From Fredricksoniimonas sp964643325 (GTDB taxonomy: Bacteria; Omnitrophota; Gorgyraeia; Zapsychrales; Fredricksoniimonadaceae), in NCBI GenBank assembly GCA_964643325.1, contig CAZXSE010000013.1:1-29167 (forward strand): a stretch of DNA of 29,167 nucleotides, in the 5' to 3' direction. The position numbers and the translations under genes are program-made. The notes beneath the pieces were generated by a model. That model was not told where the DNA came from. It did not search any database and was given only the letters and a program-made list of their open reading frames with translations. Below are positions 1-6,641 of the stretch, one piece after another; the first letter of the stretch is position 1, and each line of letters begins with the position of its first letter.

Positions 1-52
1 CAGCGAGTCGGAACCTTCGGAGCTTCCCTCAAAGTTTCTTTTAATTTTGATT

Positions 53-589
53 TTATAAAAGATCGATTACTGCTTTAACGATCACATCAACATCCGCGAG
101 CGCGCCGCGGCCAACGGTCCCGCAGGCAAGTTTTGATTCTTTCGGATCAACGAATGTCATGCCAAGCTTTTTCAATTTCGCGATATTTTCCTGAACGATC
201 CTGTTCGCGAACATGCCATCATTCATCGCCGGAGCAATAATAATAGGTTTTATCGTAGCCACGGCCATGCAGGCCACCAGATCATCCGCGATCCCGCAGG
301 CGATCTTCGCGATAATGTCCGCCGTCGCCGGAGCGATCAGATAAACATCCGCGGCCTGGGCCAGCGCCACATGCGTCGCGCTCCACTCGCCCGTCTGTGT
401 GAACATGTCCCGATAAACAGGCCGGCGCGTCAGCGTTTCAAATGTCAGCGGCGTAATAAATCGTTCCGCGCCCGGCGTCATCAGGACCGTAACATCCGCT
501 CCGCCCTCTTGCAGGCGGCGCACGATATCCGGCGCCTTATACGCCGCAATGCTTCCCGTCACCGCCAGGACAACATGCTTCTTCGTCAT
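53..589 (-). CDS. coaC: Phosphopantothenoylcysteine decarboxylase (CoaC, flavoprotein)
   Basis: This 178-residue HFCD-family flavoprotein should decarboxylate 4'-phosphopantothenoylcysteine in coenzyme A synthesis. Visible family signatures are the N-terminal GSIAAYK flavin-binding motif, the ATHVALAQAAD stretch with the expected catalytic His, the PAMNDGMF motif (the family PxMNxxMW), and ACGTVGRGALAD near the C-terminus, the substrate-clamp region with its conserved Cys. The protein ends after the decarboxylase domain, so the CoaB synthetase half is not fused. A separate coaB could follow beyond the window's left edge, but the remaining 52 bases are too short to show one. The ATG lies 3 bases after the rpoZ stop, so the two are co-transcribed. 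The order gmk-rpoZ-coaC is common in bacteria. Confidence 0.93.
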   Translation of the reverse strand: MTKKHVVLAVTGSIAAYKAPDIVRRLQEGGADVTVLMTPGAERFITPLTFETLTRRPVYRDMFTQTGEWSATHVALAQAADVYLIAPATADIIAKIACGIADDLVACMAVATIKPIIIAPAMNDGMFANRIVQENIAKLKKLGMTFVDPKESKLACGTVGRGALADVDVIVKAVIDLL

Positions 590-592
590 AAA

Positions 593-835
593 CTATTTCG
601 CGGCCTTGGCAGCCTTAGCGGCTTTCTTGGCATTGTCCACAACATCCTGCGTCACGATCTTGCCGGCTATGGCCTCGCGCATCGCGGTCGTGGTGGGCTT
701 CTCATTTGCAGGCGCCTCAACCAACTTGGCGCCGCCCTCGCCGATCTCCAGCGCGCGCGTCGCGATCATGCGCACCAGCTTATAGGAGCTGTTCGCCGAG
801 CTGGGAAGTAATTTCTCTACCGGTAAATAAACCAT
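593..835 (-). CDS. rpoZ: RNA polymerase omega subunit
   Basis: This 80-residue protein matches the small omega subunit, which helps assemble RNA polymerase by clamping the beta' subunit. The family core is visible as NSSYKLVRMIATRALEI, followed by a segment ending in KPTTTAMREAIAGKI. The C-terminus is a short Lys/Ala repeat tail. The start is the ATG preceded by AGGAGG with good spacing. Position between gmk and coaC supports the call. A promoter of its own is readable just upstream, overlapping the end of gmk, so rpoZ-coaC can be expressed independently of gmk. Confidence 0.92.
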   Translation of the reverse strand: MVYLPVEKLLPSSANSSYKLVRMIATRALEIGEGGAKLVEAPANEKPTTTAMREAIAGKIVTQDVVDNAKKAAKAAKAAK

Positions 836-900
836 CGCTTTCCTCCTGATGCCGTTCGTTCCCTGAAAAGATCAACTTCCCTGTGTATAAATGGTGCTGA

Positions 901-929
901 TATATACCATGCCGCCGTAAAAATGTCAA
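901..929 (-). promoter_or_regulatory. Sigma70-type promoter for rpoZ-coaC
   Basis: On the minus strand TTGACA (924-929) is followed after 17 bases by TATATA (901-906). The -35 is a perfect consensus and overlaps the gmk stop codon. The site sits in the 90-base gap between gmk and rpoZ, about 65 bases before the rpoZ start. Confidence 0.7.
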
Positions 930-1507
930 CGACGGGGCGCAAGCTCACGCCGCAAGATCCCGATCAGCCGCGCCAGCGCTGCGTCAAGCTTGTCATTGAC
1001 CAGCACGTGATCATACTGCCCGGCTTTTTTTAATTCTTCCCGCGCGACCTTCAGCCGCAAGGCAATGCTTGCTTGCGCATCCGTAGAGCGCGCGCTCAGC
1101 CTGTTCTTCAGTTCCCGCAACGTGGGCGTCTTGATAAAGATCATGATCGCGTCCGGGGCCTTTTTCTTGACGAGCAAGGCCCCTTTCACGTCAATGCACA
1201 ACAACACATGCTTGCCTTGCGCCTGCGCGGCGCGCACCTGTGCCATCGGCGTGCCGTAATAATTATCAAACACTTTCATCCACTCGAGGAACTGCCCCGT
1301 GCGGATCTTGTGCGCGAACATTTTGTGCGTCAAAAAAAGATAGTCGCGGCCGTGGCGCTCCTTGCCGCGCGGCGAGCGCGTTGTTGCCGATATGGAACGG
1401 ATGATGCGGCCCTTGAACGCCGGGCTTTTCAGCAAAAGCTCGTGCAGCGTTGTTTTGCCCGCGCCGGACGGACCGGAAAGGATGATGATGCGGCCGGGCA
1501 TTGTCAT
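926..1507 (-). CDS. gmk: Guanylate kinase
   Basis: This 193-residue protein converts GMP and ATP to GDP and ADP in the cytoplasm. It has the P-loop GPSGAGKTT near residue 12, the TTRSPRGKE(R)HGRDY GMP-binding segment and the EWMKVFDNYYGT segment typical of the family, and usual length. The start codon overlaps the yicC stop by four bases (ATGA), which suggests translational coupling; an alternative ATG two codons later (position 1501) would give MPGRI. The C-terminal QYDHVLVNDKLDAAL matches the family end (YDYVVVND). Confidence 0.95.
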   Translation of the reverse strand: MTMPGRIIILSGPSGAGKTTLHELLLKSPAFKGRIIRSISATTRSPRGKERHGRDYLFLTHKMFAHKIRTGQFLEWMKVFDNYYGTPMAQVRAAQAQGKHVLLCIDVKGALLVKKKAPDAIMIFIKTPTLRELKNRLSARSTDAQASIALRLKVAREELKKAGQYDHVLVNDKLDAALARLIGILRRELAPRR

Positions 1508-2325
1508 TCGACGTTGTTCGCCTGTTCGCGGACCTTCTCGATCTTGCTTTTTAAGGCGATCACCGCGTTGGACACCATGTCGTCCTGCAGCTTGGACCCG
1601 AGCGTATTGGCCTCGCGCTGCATTTCCTGGGCAATGAAATCCATCTTCTTCCCGACGGGGATCGTCGCCTGAAGCAGGCCTTGCATCTCTGCGATGTAGT
1701 GGTGGTAGCGAGCGATCTCCTCGTTGACGTCAATGTTCTTCTGGTACGACGCGAACTCTTCCGGCTTGCTGGACTTCTGCCGCGCTTTCAACAACAGATC
1801 GTGCCGCTTCTTGATATCCTTGAGCTTCTTGGCCATGCGCTTGAGTTTGTCGCCCATGTCCGTTGCCAGGCTTTTGCCTTCGCGCTGGCGCATGAGCTTG
1901 AGGCTTTTAAGCGCGACGGCCATCGCTTTTTCAACAGACGGCCACATGTCCTTTGCCTCGACAAAAACCTCTTTCACATCAACGACCCCCGGCATGCGGA
2001 TCAAATCCGCCAGTGTCAGGTTATTCGATAATTTATATTTCTTCTCCATGCTCTTGGCATGCCCGAGATATTCCTCGATCAGGTCCTCGTTGAACGACAC
2101 CTCTTGCGTCGGCTTGTCGGTAATGCGCACCGATATTGTCACGCGGCCGCGCGCCACGTCCCGAGCGAGCATCTCGCGGATCTTGTTCTCCATCGCCCCG
2201 AAGCCCAGCGGCAAAAAAAATGCTACATCCAGATAGCGATGATTAACGCTCTTGACCTCGACGACTCCCTTGACCTTGCCCGTCGTAAATTCCGCAGTCC
2301 CGAACCCTGTCATGCCTGTGATCAT
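1504..2325 (-). CDS. yicC: YicC family endoribonuclease
   Basis: This 273-residue protein belongs to the YicC family (YicC-like N-terminal domain plus DUF1732 C-terminal domain), whose members are RNA endonucleases affecting stress responses and small RNA stability. Diagnostic parts are the N-terminus MITGMTGFG, then EVKSVNHRYLDV, and the C-terminal DFIAQEMQREANTLGSK. The frame is open much further upstream into parB, but the family start MxxSMTGFG and an AAAGG ribosome site fix the start at 2325. The gene follows parB by 16 bases and overlaps gmk; the yicC-gmk-rpoZ-coaBC order is widespread. Confidence 0.93.
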   Translation of the reverse strand: MITGMTGFGTAEFTTGKVKGVVEVKSVNHRYLDVAFFLPLGFGAMENKIREMLARDVARGRVTISVRITDKPTQEVSFNEDLIEEYLGHAKSMEKKYKLSNNLTLADLIRMPGVVDVKEVFVEAKDMWPSVEKAMAVALKSLKLMRQREGKSLATDMGDKLKRMAKKLKDIKKRHDLLLKARQKSSKPEEFASYQKNIDVNEEIARYHHYIAEMQGLLQATIPVGKKMDFIAQEMQREANTLGSKLQDDMVSNAVIALKSKIEKVREQANNVE

Positions 2326-2341
2326 ACATTGACCTTTCTTC

Positions 2342-3169
2342 TTATTTACGCAACACCGCGAGGATCCGGTCAAGATCGTTGAGGGAATAGTATTCCACGA
2401 CGAGCTTGCCCTTGTTCCCGCGCTTATTGATGACCTGAACTTTGGTACCAAGGATCTGGCGCAATTCCCCTTCGAGCGCCGCGATCTCGGGATCTTTGGC
2501 CGCTGTTTTTTTGCCGGTTTTTTTGCTGACGCTCTTGGCGCCCGCCTCCGCGGCGCGCACCGACAACCCTTTGCCAACGATGGTCGCAAACAGGGCGCTT
2601 CTCGCGTCAGCATCCTCAACGGATAAGAGCGCGCGGGCATGCCCAGCGGTCAACTGCCCATTAACGATCGCCTTCTTCATAACATCTGGAAGTTTAAGGA
2701 GGCGGATCAGGTTGGCAACGGTCGCGCGGTCCTTGCTGACCATGCGCGCCACATCTTCCTGAGAATATTTGAAATCATCGACGAGCTTGCGAAAGCTTTC
2801 CGCCTCTTCGATGGCATTGAGCTCTTCACGCTGGATATTCTCGACGAGCGCAAGGACCAGGGCTTCTCTGTCGTCCACCTCCCTGATGATGACCGGGACC
2901 TTTTCAAGACCGAGCTTGCGCGCTGCTTTCAGGCGCCGCTCACCCGCAACGACCTCGTAACCTTCGCCCGCGCGCCGCACCAGGATCGGCTGCAGCAAAC
3001 CCTTTTCCTTGATCGAGGCGGCGAGCTCTTCGATCTTGACAACATCATAAGTTTGCCGCGGCTGCAGCTTGTTATCCTTAATGGCAGCTGTCGCCACCTG
3101 CAGCACATCACCATGCGCCCGATCTTGCGGGTCCTGGATCAATGCTGAAAGCCCTTTGCCTAATGCCAT
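2342..3169 (-). CDS. parB: Chromosome partitioning protein ParB (Spo0J family)
   Basis: This 275-residue protein is the centromere-binding CTPase that loads at parS and spreads along DNA. It shows the N-terminal MALGKGLSALI motif that contacts ParA, the CTP-binding GERRLKAAR and ENIQREELN motifs (about residues 77-120), a helix-turn-helix region (YSQEDVARMVSKDRATVANLIRLL split over about residues 134-158), and a short C-terminal dimerisation domain rich in Lys. It lies 69 bases downstream of parA and its AAGGA site is well spaced from the ATG. Two parS-like sites nearby support a working segregation system. Confidence 0.96.
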   Translation of the reverse strand: MALGKGLSALIQDPQDRAHGDVLQVATAAIKDNKLQPRQTYDVVKIEELAASIKEKGLLQPILVRRAGEGYEVVAGERRLKAARKLGLEKVPVIIREVDDREALVLALVENIQREELNAIEEAESFRKLVDDFKYSQEDVARMVSKDRATVANLIRLLKLPDVMKKAIVNGQLTAGHARALLSVEDADARSALFATIVGKGLSVRAAEAGAKSVSKKTGKKTAAKDPEIAALEGELRQILGTKVQVINKRGNKGKLVVEYYSLNDLDRILAVLRK

Positions 3170-3208
3170 ATATTATCCTTATACGGTTGCGGATCCTGTT
3201 TGGACATT

Positions 3209-3229
3209 CTGTAAGTAGCTGCCTTACAG
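3209..3229. other. Inverted repeat between parA and parB
   Basis: CTGTAAG (3209-3215) and CTTACAG (3223-3229) form a perfect 7-bp stem with a 7-base loop in the 69-base parA-parB gap. No T tract follows on the minus strand, so it is not a clear terminator. It could tune parB expression relative to parA or act as a protein site. Confidence 0.4.
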
Positions 3230-3238
3230 GACTTTATA

Positions 3239-4000
3239 TTAGTTCTTGCTAACAAGCTCCTGTGCCAGTTCCGCATATTTCCTGGCGCCAACAGAGCTTT
3301 TATCATAAAGATTGATGGGCTTACCATGGCTTGGCGCTTCACTCAAGCGCACATTCCTCGGAATAACGCTTTGATAAACCTTGTCCTTGAAATATCCGCG
3401 CACCTCGTTGCTGACCTCCGTCGTCAAATTCGTGCTGAAGTTCGCCATGGTCAACAGCACACCCTCGATGGCCAGCGTCGGGTTCAGTCCGTCACGAACA
3501 AGGCTGATCGTGTTCAACAGCTGCGACACGCCTTCAAGCGCATAAAATTCGCATTGTATCGGAATAAGGATCGAGTCAGCAGCCACCAAAGAGTTGAGCG
3601 TCAACAGGCCCAAGGACGGCGGCGAATCGATAATGACATAATCATAGCGATCCTTGACCTCGGCCAACGCCTTCTTCAGCTTTGTTTCCCTGGCAAGAAC
3701 GCCCACCAGCTCTATCTCGGCGCCGGTCAGCTGTATGTTGCAAGGTATTGCGTCTAAACCACTTATGGATGTTTTAACTGTTGCGGTGGATGCGGGAACT
3801 TTATTAAGGAGGACTTCATATACTGAGTTTTTGATCGAGTTCTTGTCAATGCCTACGCCGCTCGTCGCATTGCCTTGCGGGTCCATATCAACAAGCAAAA
3901 CCTTCTTGCCAAGATCGCCCAATGCCGCCGAGAGATTCACTGCGGTTGTTGTCTTCCCTGTGCCGCCCTTTTGATTACAAACAATGATGGTCTTGCCCAT
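3239..4000 (-). CDS. parA: Chromosome partitioning ATPase ParA (Soj family)
   Basis: This 253-residue P-loop ATPase should position origins by binding DNA non-specifically and responding to ParB. It has the deviant Walker A KGGTGKTT with the signature Lys at residue 11, the DMDPQGNAT motif, and Walker B YVIIDSPPSLGLLT. The C-terminal segment RNVRLSEAPSHGKPI is diagnostic of chromosomal ParA. The open frame extends 20 codons further upstream, but MGKTIIVCNQKGG is the natural family start and an AGGA lies immediately before it. The upstream gap holds a parS site, suggesting ParB feedback on this promoter. Confidence 0.96.
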   Translation of the reverse strand: MGKTIIVCNQKGGTGKTTTAVNLSAALGDLGKKVLLVDMDPQGNATSGVGIDKNSIKNSVYEVLLNKVPASTATVKTSISGLDAIPCNIQLTGAEIELVGVLARETKLKKALAEVKDRYDYVIIDSPPSLGLLTLNSLVAADSILIPIQCEFYALEGVSQLLNTISLVRDGLNPTLAIEGVLLTMANFSTNLTTEVSNEVRGYFKDKVYQSVIPRNVRLSEAPSHGKPINLYDKSSVGARKYAELAQELVSKN

Positions 4001-4025
4001 ATTCCTGGCGCGTGCCCTCCGCTGC

Positions 4026-4041
4026 AGTTTCACGTGAAACT
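4026..4041. promoter_or_regulatory. parS centromere-like site 1
   Basis: AGTTTCACGTGAAACT is a perfect 16-bp palindrome. Its inner 14 bases GTTTCACGTGAAAC are identical to the core of the canonical bacterial parS consensus TGTTTCACGTGAAACA. It sits 26 bases upstream of the parA start, with parB next in the operon, and about 2.5 kb from the putative origin, where ParB loading sites usually cluster. Confidence 0.93.
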
Positions 4042-4048
4042 TGAAAAT

Positions 4049-4077
4049 AATATACCACAATACAAAAACAAAAAGAA
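4049..4077 (-). promoter_or_regulatory. Predicted parA promoter (extended -10)
   Basis: On the minus strand TTCTTT (4072-4077, weak -35) is 17 bases from TATATT (4049-4054), which is preceded by TG plus one base, an extended -10. Transcription would start near 4042, at the edge of the parS palindrome, so ParB bound there should influence initiation. Confidence 0.5.
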
Positions 4078-4082
4078 AATAT

Positions 4083-4280
4083 TTAGTTCTTTTTTGCTTT
4101 TATAGAAACCTTGATCTTGGCGGTCTTTGCGCCTTCCATACCGAACAAGCCCCGCTGCTCTTCACAAACAACCTTAATGGTAAGTGTTTCACGTGGAACC
4201 TTCAGGGTCTTGATGGCGTTGCTTATCGCATCCTCAACAGTGTTGCCCTCAAATTCCATGGTCTTTGCTGCGCTCATCAT
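4083..4280 (-). CDS. Jag_N-domain protein (KhpB/Jag N-terminal domain only)
   Basis: This 65-residue protein matches the Jag_N domain found at the N-terminus of Jag/KhpB, an RNA-binding protein usually encoded after yidC. Visible pattern: MEFEGNTVEDAISNAIKTL, then a strand-rich segment with EEQRGLFGMEGAKTAKIKV, equivalent to the family KGLFGFGxKxAKVxV. It stops there: the KH and R3H RNA-binding domains (roughly 130 further residues) are absent, and the next 82 bases before parA do not encode them. Start is the first ATG of an ATGATG pair, one base after the yidC stop. Whether this is a reduced functional form or a remnant is open. Confidence 0.8.
   Translation of the reverse strand: MMSAAKTMEFEGNTVEDAISNAIKTLKVPRETLTIKVVCEEQRGLFGMEGAKTAKIKVSIKAKKN
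4185..4200. promoter_or_regulatory. parS-like site 2 inside the jag fragment
   Basis: TGTTTCACGTGGAACC matches the parS consensus TGTTTCACGTGAAACA at 14 of 16 positions, including the central TTTCACGTG. It lies 144 bases beyond site 1, within coding sequence. Paired parS sites near parAB are common in bacterial chromosomes. Confidence 0.8.
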
Positions 4281-4281
4281 A

Positions 4282-5883
4282 TTAGGCCGCCGTATTCGTG
4301 CTGGTAGAGATGTGCCACTGACTCAGTGTGGACAATACATAGAAAACAACAAAATACAGATTCAAGCCGCTGGCCATATTATAAAAAATGAACCCGATCA
4401 CGATCGGAAAGAATATAGCCATCATCTTCTGCTGCTGGGCCTGTTCCGGCGTGGCTGCAGCCATGCTTTTCATGTTCAATTGCTGCTGAACGAACATAAT
4501 GCCTACCATTAATATAGGAAGAACATTAACGTACTCCCCCAGGAACGGCATGGTAAACGGCAATTTAATGGTCCTGTCCGGCATGGAAAGATCTTTCATC
4601 CACAAGAAGCTCTCCCCTCTAAAATACACGGAACGCCATAAAACCTGATATAATCCGACAAAGATGGGCATTTGCAACAGCATCGGAAGACATCCGCTCA
4701 CCGGATTGACCTGATGCACGCGATACAGCTCAACAACCTCTTTATTAAGGCGCTCGGGATTGCTTTTGTATTTCTCCTGCAATTCCTTCATTTTAGGCTG
4801 CAGAACCTGGAGCTTTTTCATTGAAACAAGGCTCTTCAGCGTTAGCGGATACATACCGCCGTAAACGATCAGGCTGATCACAATGATACATATACCCCAC
4901 ACGGGTATCAACTTGTGAATGGCGCCCAAAAGCCAATAGATCCCCTTTGATATGGCATCAAGCCACCCCCAATTACTGAACACCATGACCTTCGCAAAAG
5001 AAGGCTCTGCTGCGGCCAGAAGGTCGAGCTTCTGCGGGCCCACATACATCTTATAGTGCAATGTAATGGTTTGCCCCGGAGCAACGGCTGTCATTGCCAG
5101 CGTCGAGCCAAGACGTAATTCTTTGTCAGAAACCTTCTTAACAAAATAATTTGTTTCTTTCTGCCCGGCCTCAACGATCGTGACAAAATATTTATCCCGG
5201 AACGCCATCCAGTCCACAGGAACCACTTCTTCCTTATTCCATTTGTCCGTAAAGTTCCTGGCATTGTCTTTCCTTATGAATCTTGAATCTGACTTAATGG
5301 AATACTCATACAGGGTCCTATCAGATTGGACATTTGTTTTGTCCAATCTGACTGTATCGATAATAAAACTCGTTTTATCTCCCCCAAAGTTCTCTGCTGT
5401 CTTGCCCGCGTTCTTAACGCTCACCAGGGCTGTTATCGTATTATTATTATTAATGGTAAGCTCTTTGGTCACAAGCCATGTCGCGCTCGTATGGGTCAAA
5501 ACCGCCTTATTGTTCTTGACCGCAATATTGAATTCCTCATTGTCAAAAAGATCCAGCCCGCCAAGGTTTCTCGTCGGCATCTCGTGCTGCAGGTCCTTTA
5601 AATAGATCGACCCGATGTTGCCGCCCCTGTTCGTCAAGCTGATCTTGTATTGTTTATTTTCCAGGATCGCTGTGCGCTCTTGAAAGGCTGGCTCGTTAAC
5701 AGTCTTTTTTTCCAAAACCACCGGAACGCTGCCTTCCGCAACAATACCTTCATTAACCACAACAGCTTTATTTTCAACAACTTCCACCTTTGCTGCAGGC
5801 GGCTGGCTCACTTTGAACAGGGTCTGGAACAGGAACACAACACCAAGAGATAAGAAAACCGCAAGAAAAAGTCTTTTTTCCAT
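4282..5883 (-). CDS. yidC: Membrane protein insertase YidC
   Basis: This 533-residue protein inserts and folds inner-membrane proteins, alone or with Sec. It has the Gram-negative layout: an N-terminal transmembrane helix (about residues 4-24), a periplasmic beta-domain (about 55-300), then the conserved hydrophobic core with MYPLTLKSLVSMKKLQ, a cytoplasmic coiled segment QPKMKELQEKYKSN, and VNPVSGCLPMLLQMPIF. Three further helices end the protein. At the position of the groove Arg of E. coli YidC (FIVRGIMYPLT) this protein has Tyr (LIVYGGMYPLT), so the usual positive charge is missing. It sits between yidD and jag in a classic cluster with 4-base and 1-base gaps. Confidence 0.96.
   Translation of the reverse strand: MEKRLFLAVFLSLGVVFLFQTLFKVSQPPAAKVEVVENKAVVVNEGIVAEGSVPVVLEKKTVNEPAFQERTAILENKQYKISLTNRGGNIGSIYLKDLQHEMPTRNLGGLDLFDNEEFNIAVKNNKAVLTHTSATWLVTKELTINNNNTITALVSVKNAGKTAENFGGDKTSFIIDTVRLDKTNVQSDRTLYEYSIKSDSRFIRKDNARNFTDKWNKEEVVPVDWMAFRDKYFVTIVEAGQKETNYFVKKVSDKELRLGSTLAMTAVAPGQTITLHYKMYVGPQKLDLLAAAEPSFAKVMVFSNWGWLDAISKGIYWLLGAIHKLIPVWGICIIVISLIVYGGMYPLTLKSLVSMKKLQVLQPKMKELQEKYKSNPERLNKEVVELYRVHQVNPVSGCLPMLLQMPIFVGLYQVLWRSVYFRGESFLWMKDLSMPDRTIKLPFTMPFLGEYVNVLPILMVGIMFVQQQLNMKSMAAATPEQAQQQKMMAIFFPIVIGFIFYNMASGLNLYFVVFYVLSTLSQWHISTSTNTAA
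5321..5351. repeat. 11-bp perfect inverted repeat inside yidC
   Basis: TCAGATTGGAC (5321-5331) and GTCCAATCTGA (5341-5351) are perfect complements around a 9-base centre. They lie in the periplasmic-domain part of yidC and would form a stable hairpin in the mRNA. No coding reason for the symmetry is apparent. Confidence 0.5.
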
Positions 5884-5887
5884 AAGA

Positions 5888-6097
5888 TCACCTGACCGGG
5901 TCGTAACCGCCTTTAGTTAGTGGAGAACACCTGACAATACGATAGAGCGCCATCCATGAACCTTTCCAGGCGCCATATTTGGACAGCGTCCCCAGGGCAT
6001 AGTGGGAACATGTGGGATAAAAACGACAAGCCCGTGGGAAGAACGAGCGGCTGATCGCCTGATACAGACGGATCAGCCCTATCAATAAGGATCTCAT
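5888..6097 (-). CDS. yidD: Membrane protein insertion efficiency factor YidD
   Basis: This 69-residue protein belongs to the YidD family, small membrane-associated proteins that assist YidC-dependent insertion. The full signature is present: LIRLYQ, CRFYPTCSHYA with both Cys, and a C-terminal RCSPLTKGGYDPV. Length is typical. It lies 4 bases upstream of yidC and only 15 bases after rpmH, leaving no room for rnpA, which normally sits between them. Confidence 0.94.
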   Translation of the reverse strand: MRSLLIGLIRLYQAISRSFFPRACRFYPTCSHYALGTLSKYGAWKGSWMALYRIVRCSPLTKGGYDPVR

Positions 6098-6112
6098 GCA
6101 GTGCCTGGCGTA

Positions 6113-6250
6113 TTAAACAGACAAGCGCTTGCGGCCTTTGGCCCTGCGCTTGTTAATGACCTTGCGGCCGTCTGCCGTCTTCATGCGCCGACGGAAGCCA
6201 TGTCTTTTTTTGCCTTTGATCCGGGTGGGTGTCTTTAATGTTTTTTTCAT
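6113..6250 (-). CDS. rpmH: 50S ribosomal protein L34
   Basis: A 45-residue, strongly basic protein read from ATG at 6250 to TAA at 6113. It starts MKKTLKTPTRIKGKKRHGFR and ends KVINKRRAKGRKRLSV, which matches L34 throughout (family HGFRxRM and RRAKGRKRLS). It is the first gene of the leftward operon that continues into yidD and yidC, and marks the border of the origin region. It has a strong promoter upstream. Confidence 0.96.
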   Translation of the reverse strand: MKKTLKTPTRIKGKKRHGFRRRMKTADGRKVINKRRAKGRKRLSV

Positions 6251-6294
6251 GTGCTCACTCTATGGTTAATGAATTTTTAACAAGAATGGCGTGA

Positions 6295-6322
6295 ATTATA
6301 ACACAGCGTTCTTTGAAGTCAA
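6295..6322 (-). promoter_or_regulatory. Promoter of the rpmH-yidD-yidC operon
   Basis: Minus-strand TTGACT (6317-6322), 16-base spacer, TATAAT (6295-6300), with TG plus one base before the -10. Near-consensus sigma70 promoter about 45 bases upstream of rpmH, as expected for a ribosomal protein gene. Confidence 0.75.
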
Positions 6323-6423
6323 GCGCTGCGTGAGCGCGCCCCCGCCAAGGCAGGGGAGAGGCGCATTCCCGACGAAAACAGCCCGCGCTGATGATCGCGC
6401 CAGGCCCCTGTGGAAAAATGCGG

Positions 6424-6451
6424 TTGCTTTTCATGAGCGCTTTGTTATAAT
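6424..6451 (+). promoter_or_regulatory. Predicted dnaA promoter
   Basis: TTGCTT (6424-6429), 16-base spacer, TATAAT (6446-6451). The -10 is perfect and the -35 only partly matches. Transcription would start near 6458, giving a leader of about 185 bases that contains one DnaA box and the 6588-6607 palindrome. Confidence 0.55.
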
Positions 6452-6587
6452 GTCCGAAATTTCACGGACGCTCTAGCGCAGAGCATTGTTCTTTCGTCGG
6501 CAGGGTCCATAACTTATTGCGCTTGAACATAGTCCTGCGGTTGTGGACAAGTTGTGAAGAACTTTTTGATAAGTCTGAAAAGTGTTG

Positions 6588-6607
6588 TTTTGCAATGAGT
6601 TGCAAAA
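6588..6607. repeat. Perfect palindrome in the dnaA leader
   Basis: TTTTGCAA (6588-6595) and TTGCAAAA (6600-6607) flank TGAG, giving an 8-4-8 perfect inverted repeat 34 bases before the dnaA start. It could be a repressor site or an mRNA hairpin. It is too short in GC to be a strong terminator. Confidence 0.45.
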
Positions 6608-6641
6608 ATCCCGAATTCCACAGTTCAACAACAGGTTGCCC

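Larger units (their letters stand above)
6323..6641. other. Intergenic origin-side region upstream of dnaA
   Basis: The non-coding stretch between the divergent rpmH and dnaA genes. It holds two DnaA-box matches on the minus strand: TTTTCCACA at 6409-6417 and TTGTCCACA at 6542-6550, each one mismatch from TTATCCACA. It also holds the dnaA promoter, a GTCCG/CGGAC inverted repeat (6452-6456 and 6465-6469), and a perfect 8-bp palindrome at 6588-6607. Together with the boxes downstream of dnaA this fits the upstream part of a bipartite origin, and also DnaA autoregulation. Confidence 0.6.

Noticed and set aside
1183..1197. Half parS (TTTCACGT) in gmk
   Set aside because: Only one arm matches; the second half is not complementary.
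2326..2640. 105-codon N-terminal extension of yicC
   Set aside because: It overlaps the parB 3' end, has low-complexity Arg/Ser-rich composition and no resemblance to YicC; the family start MITGMTGFG with a ribosome site lies at 2325.
3201..3206. TGGACA half-site in the parA-parB gap (and TGTCCA at 14934) as targets of the 556-residue HTH protein
   Set aside because: Single six-base half-sites are expected by chance; neither is palindromic.
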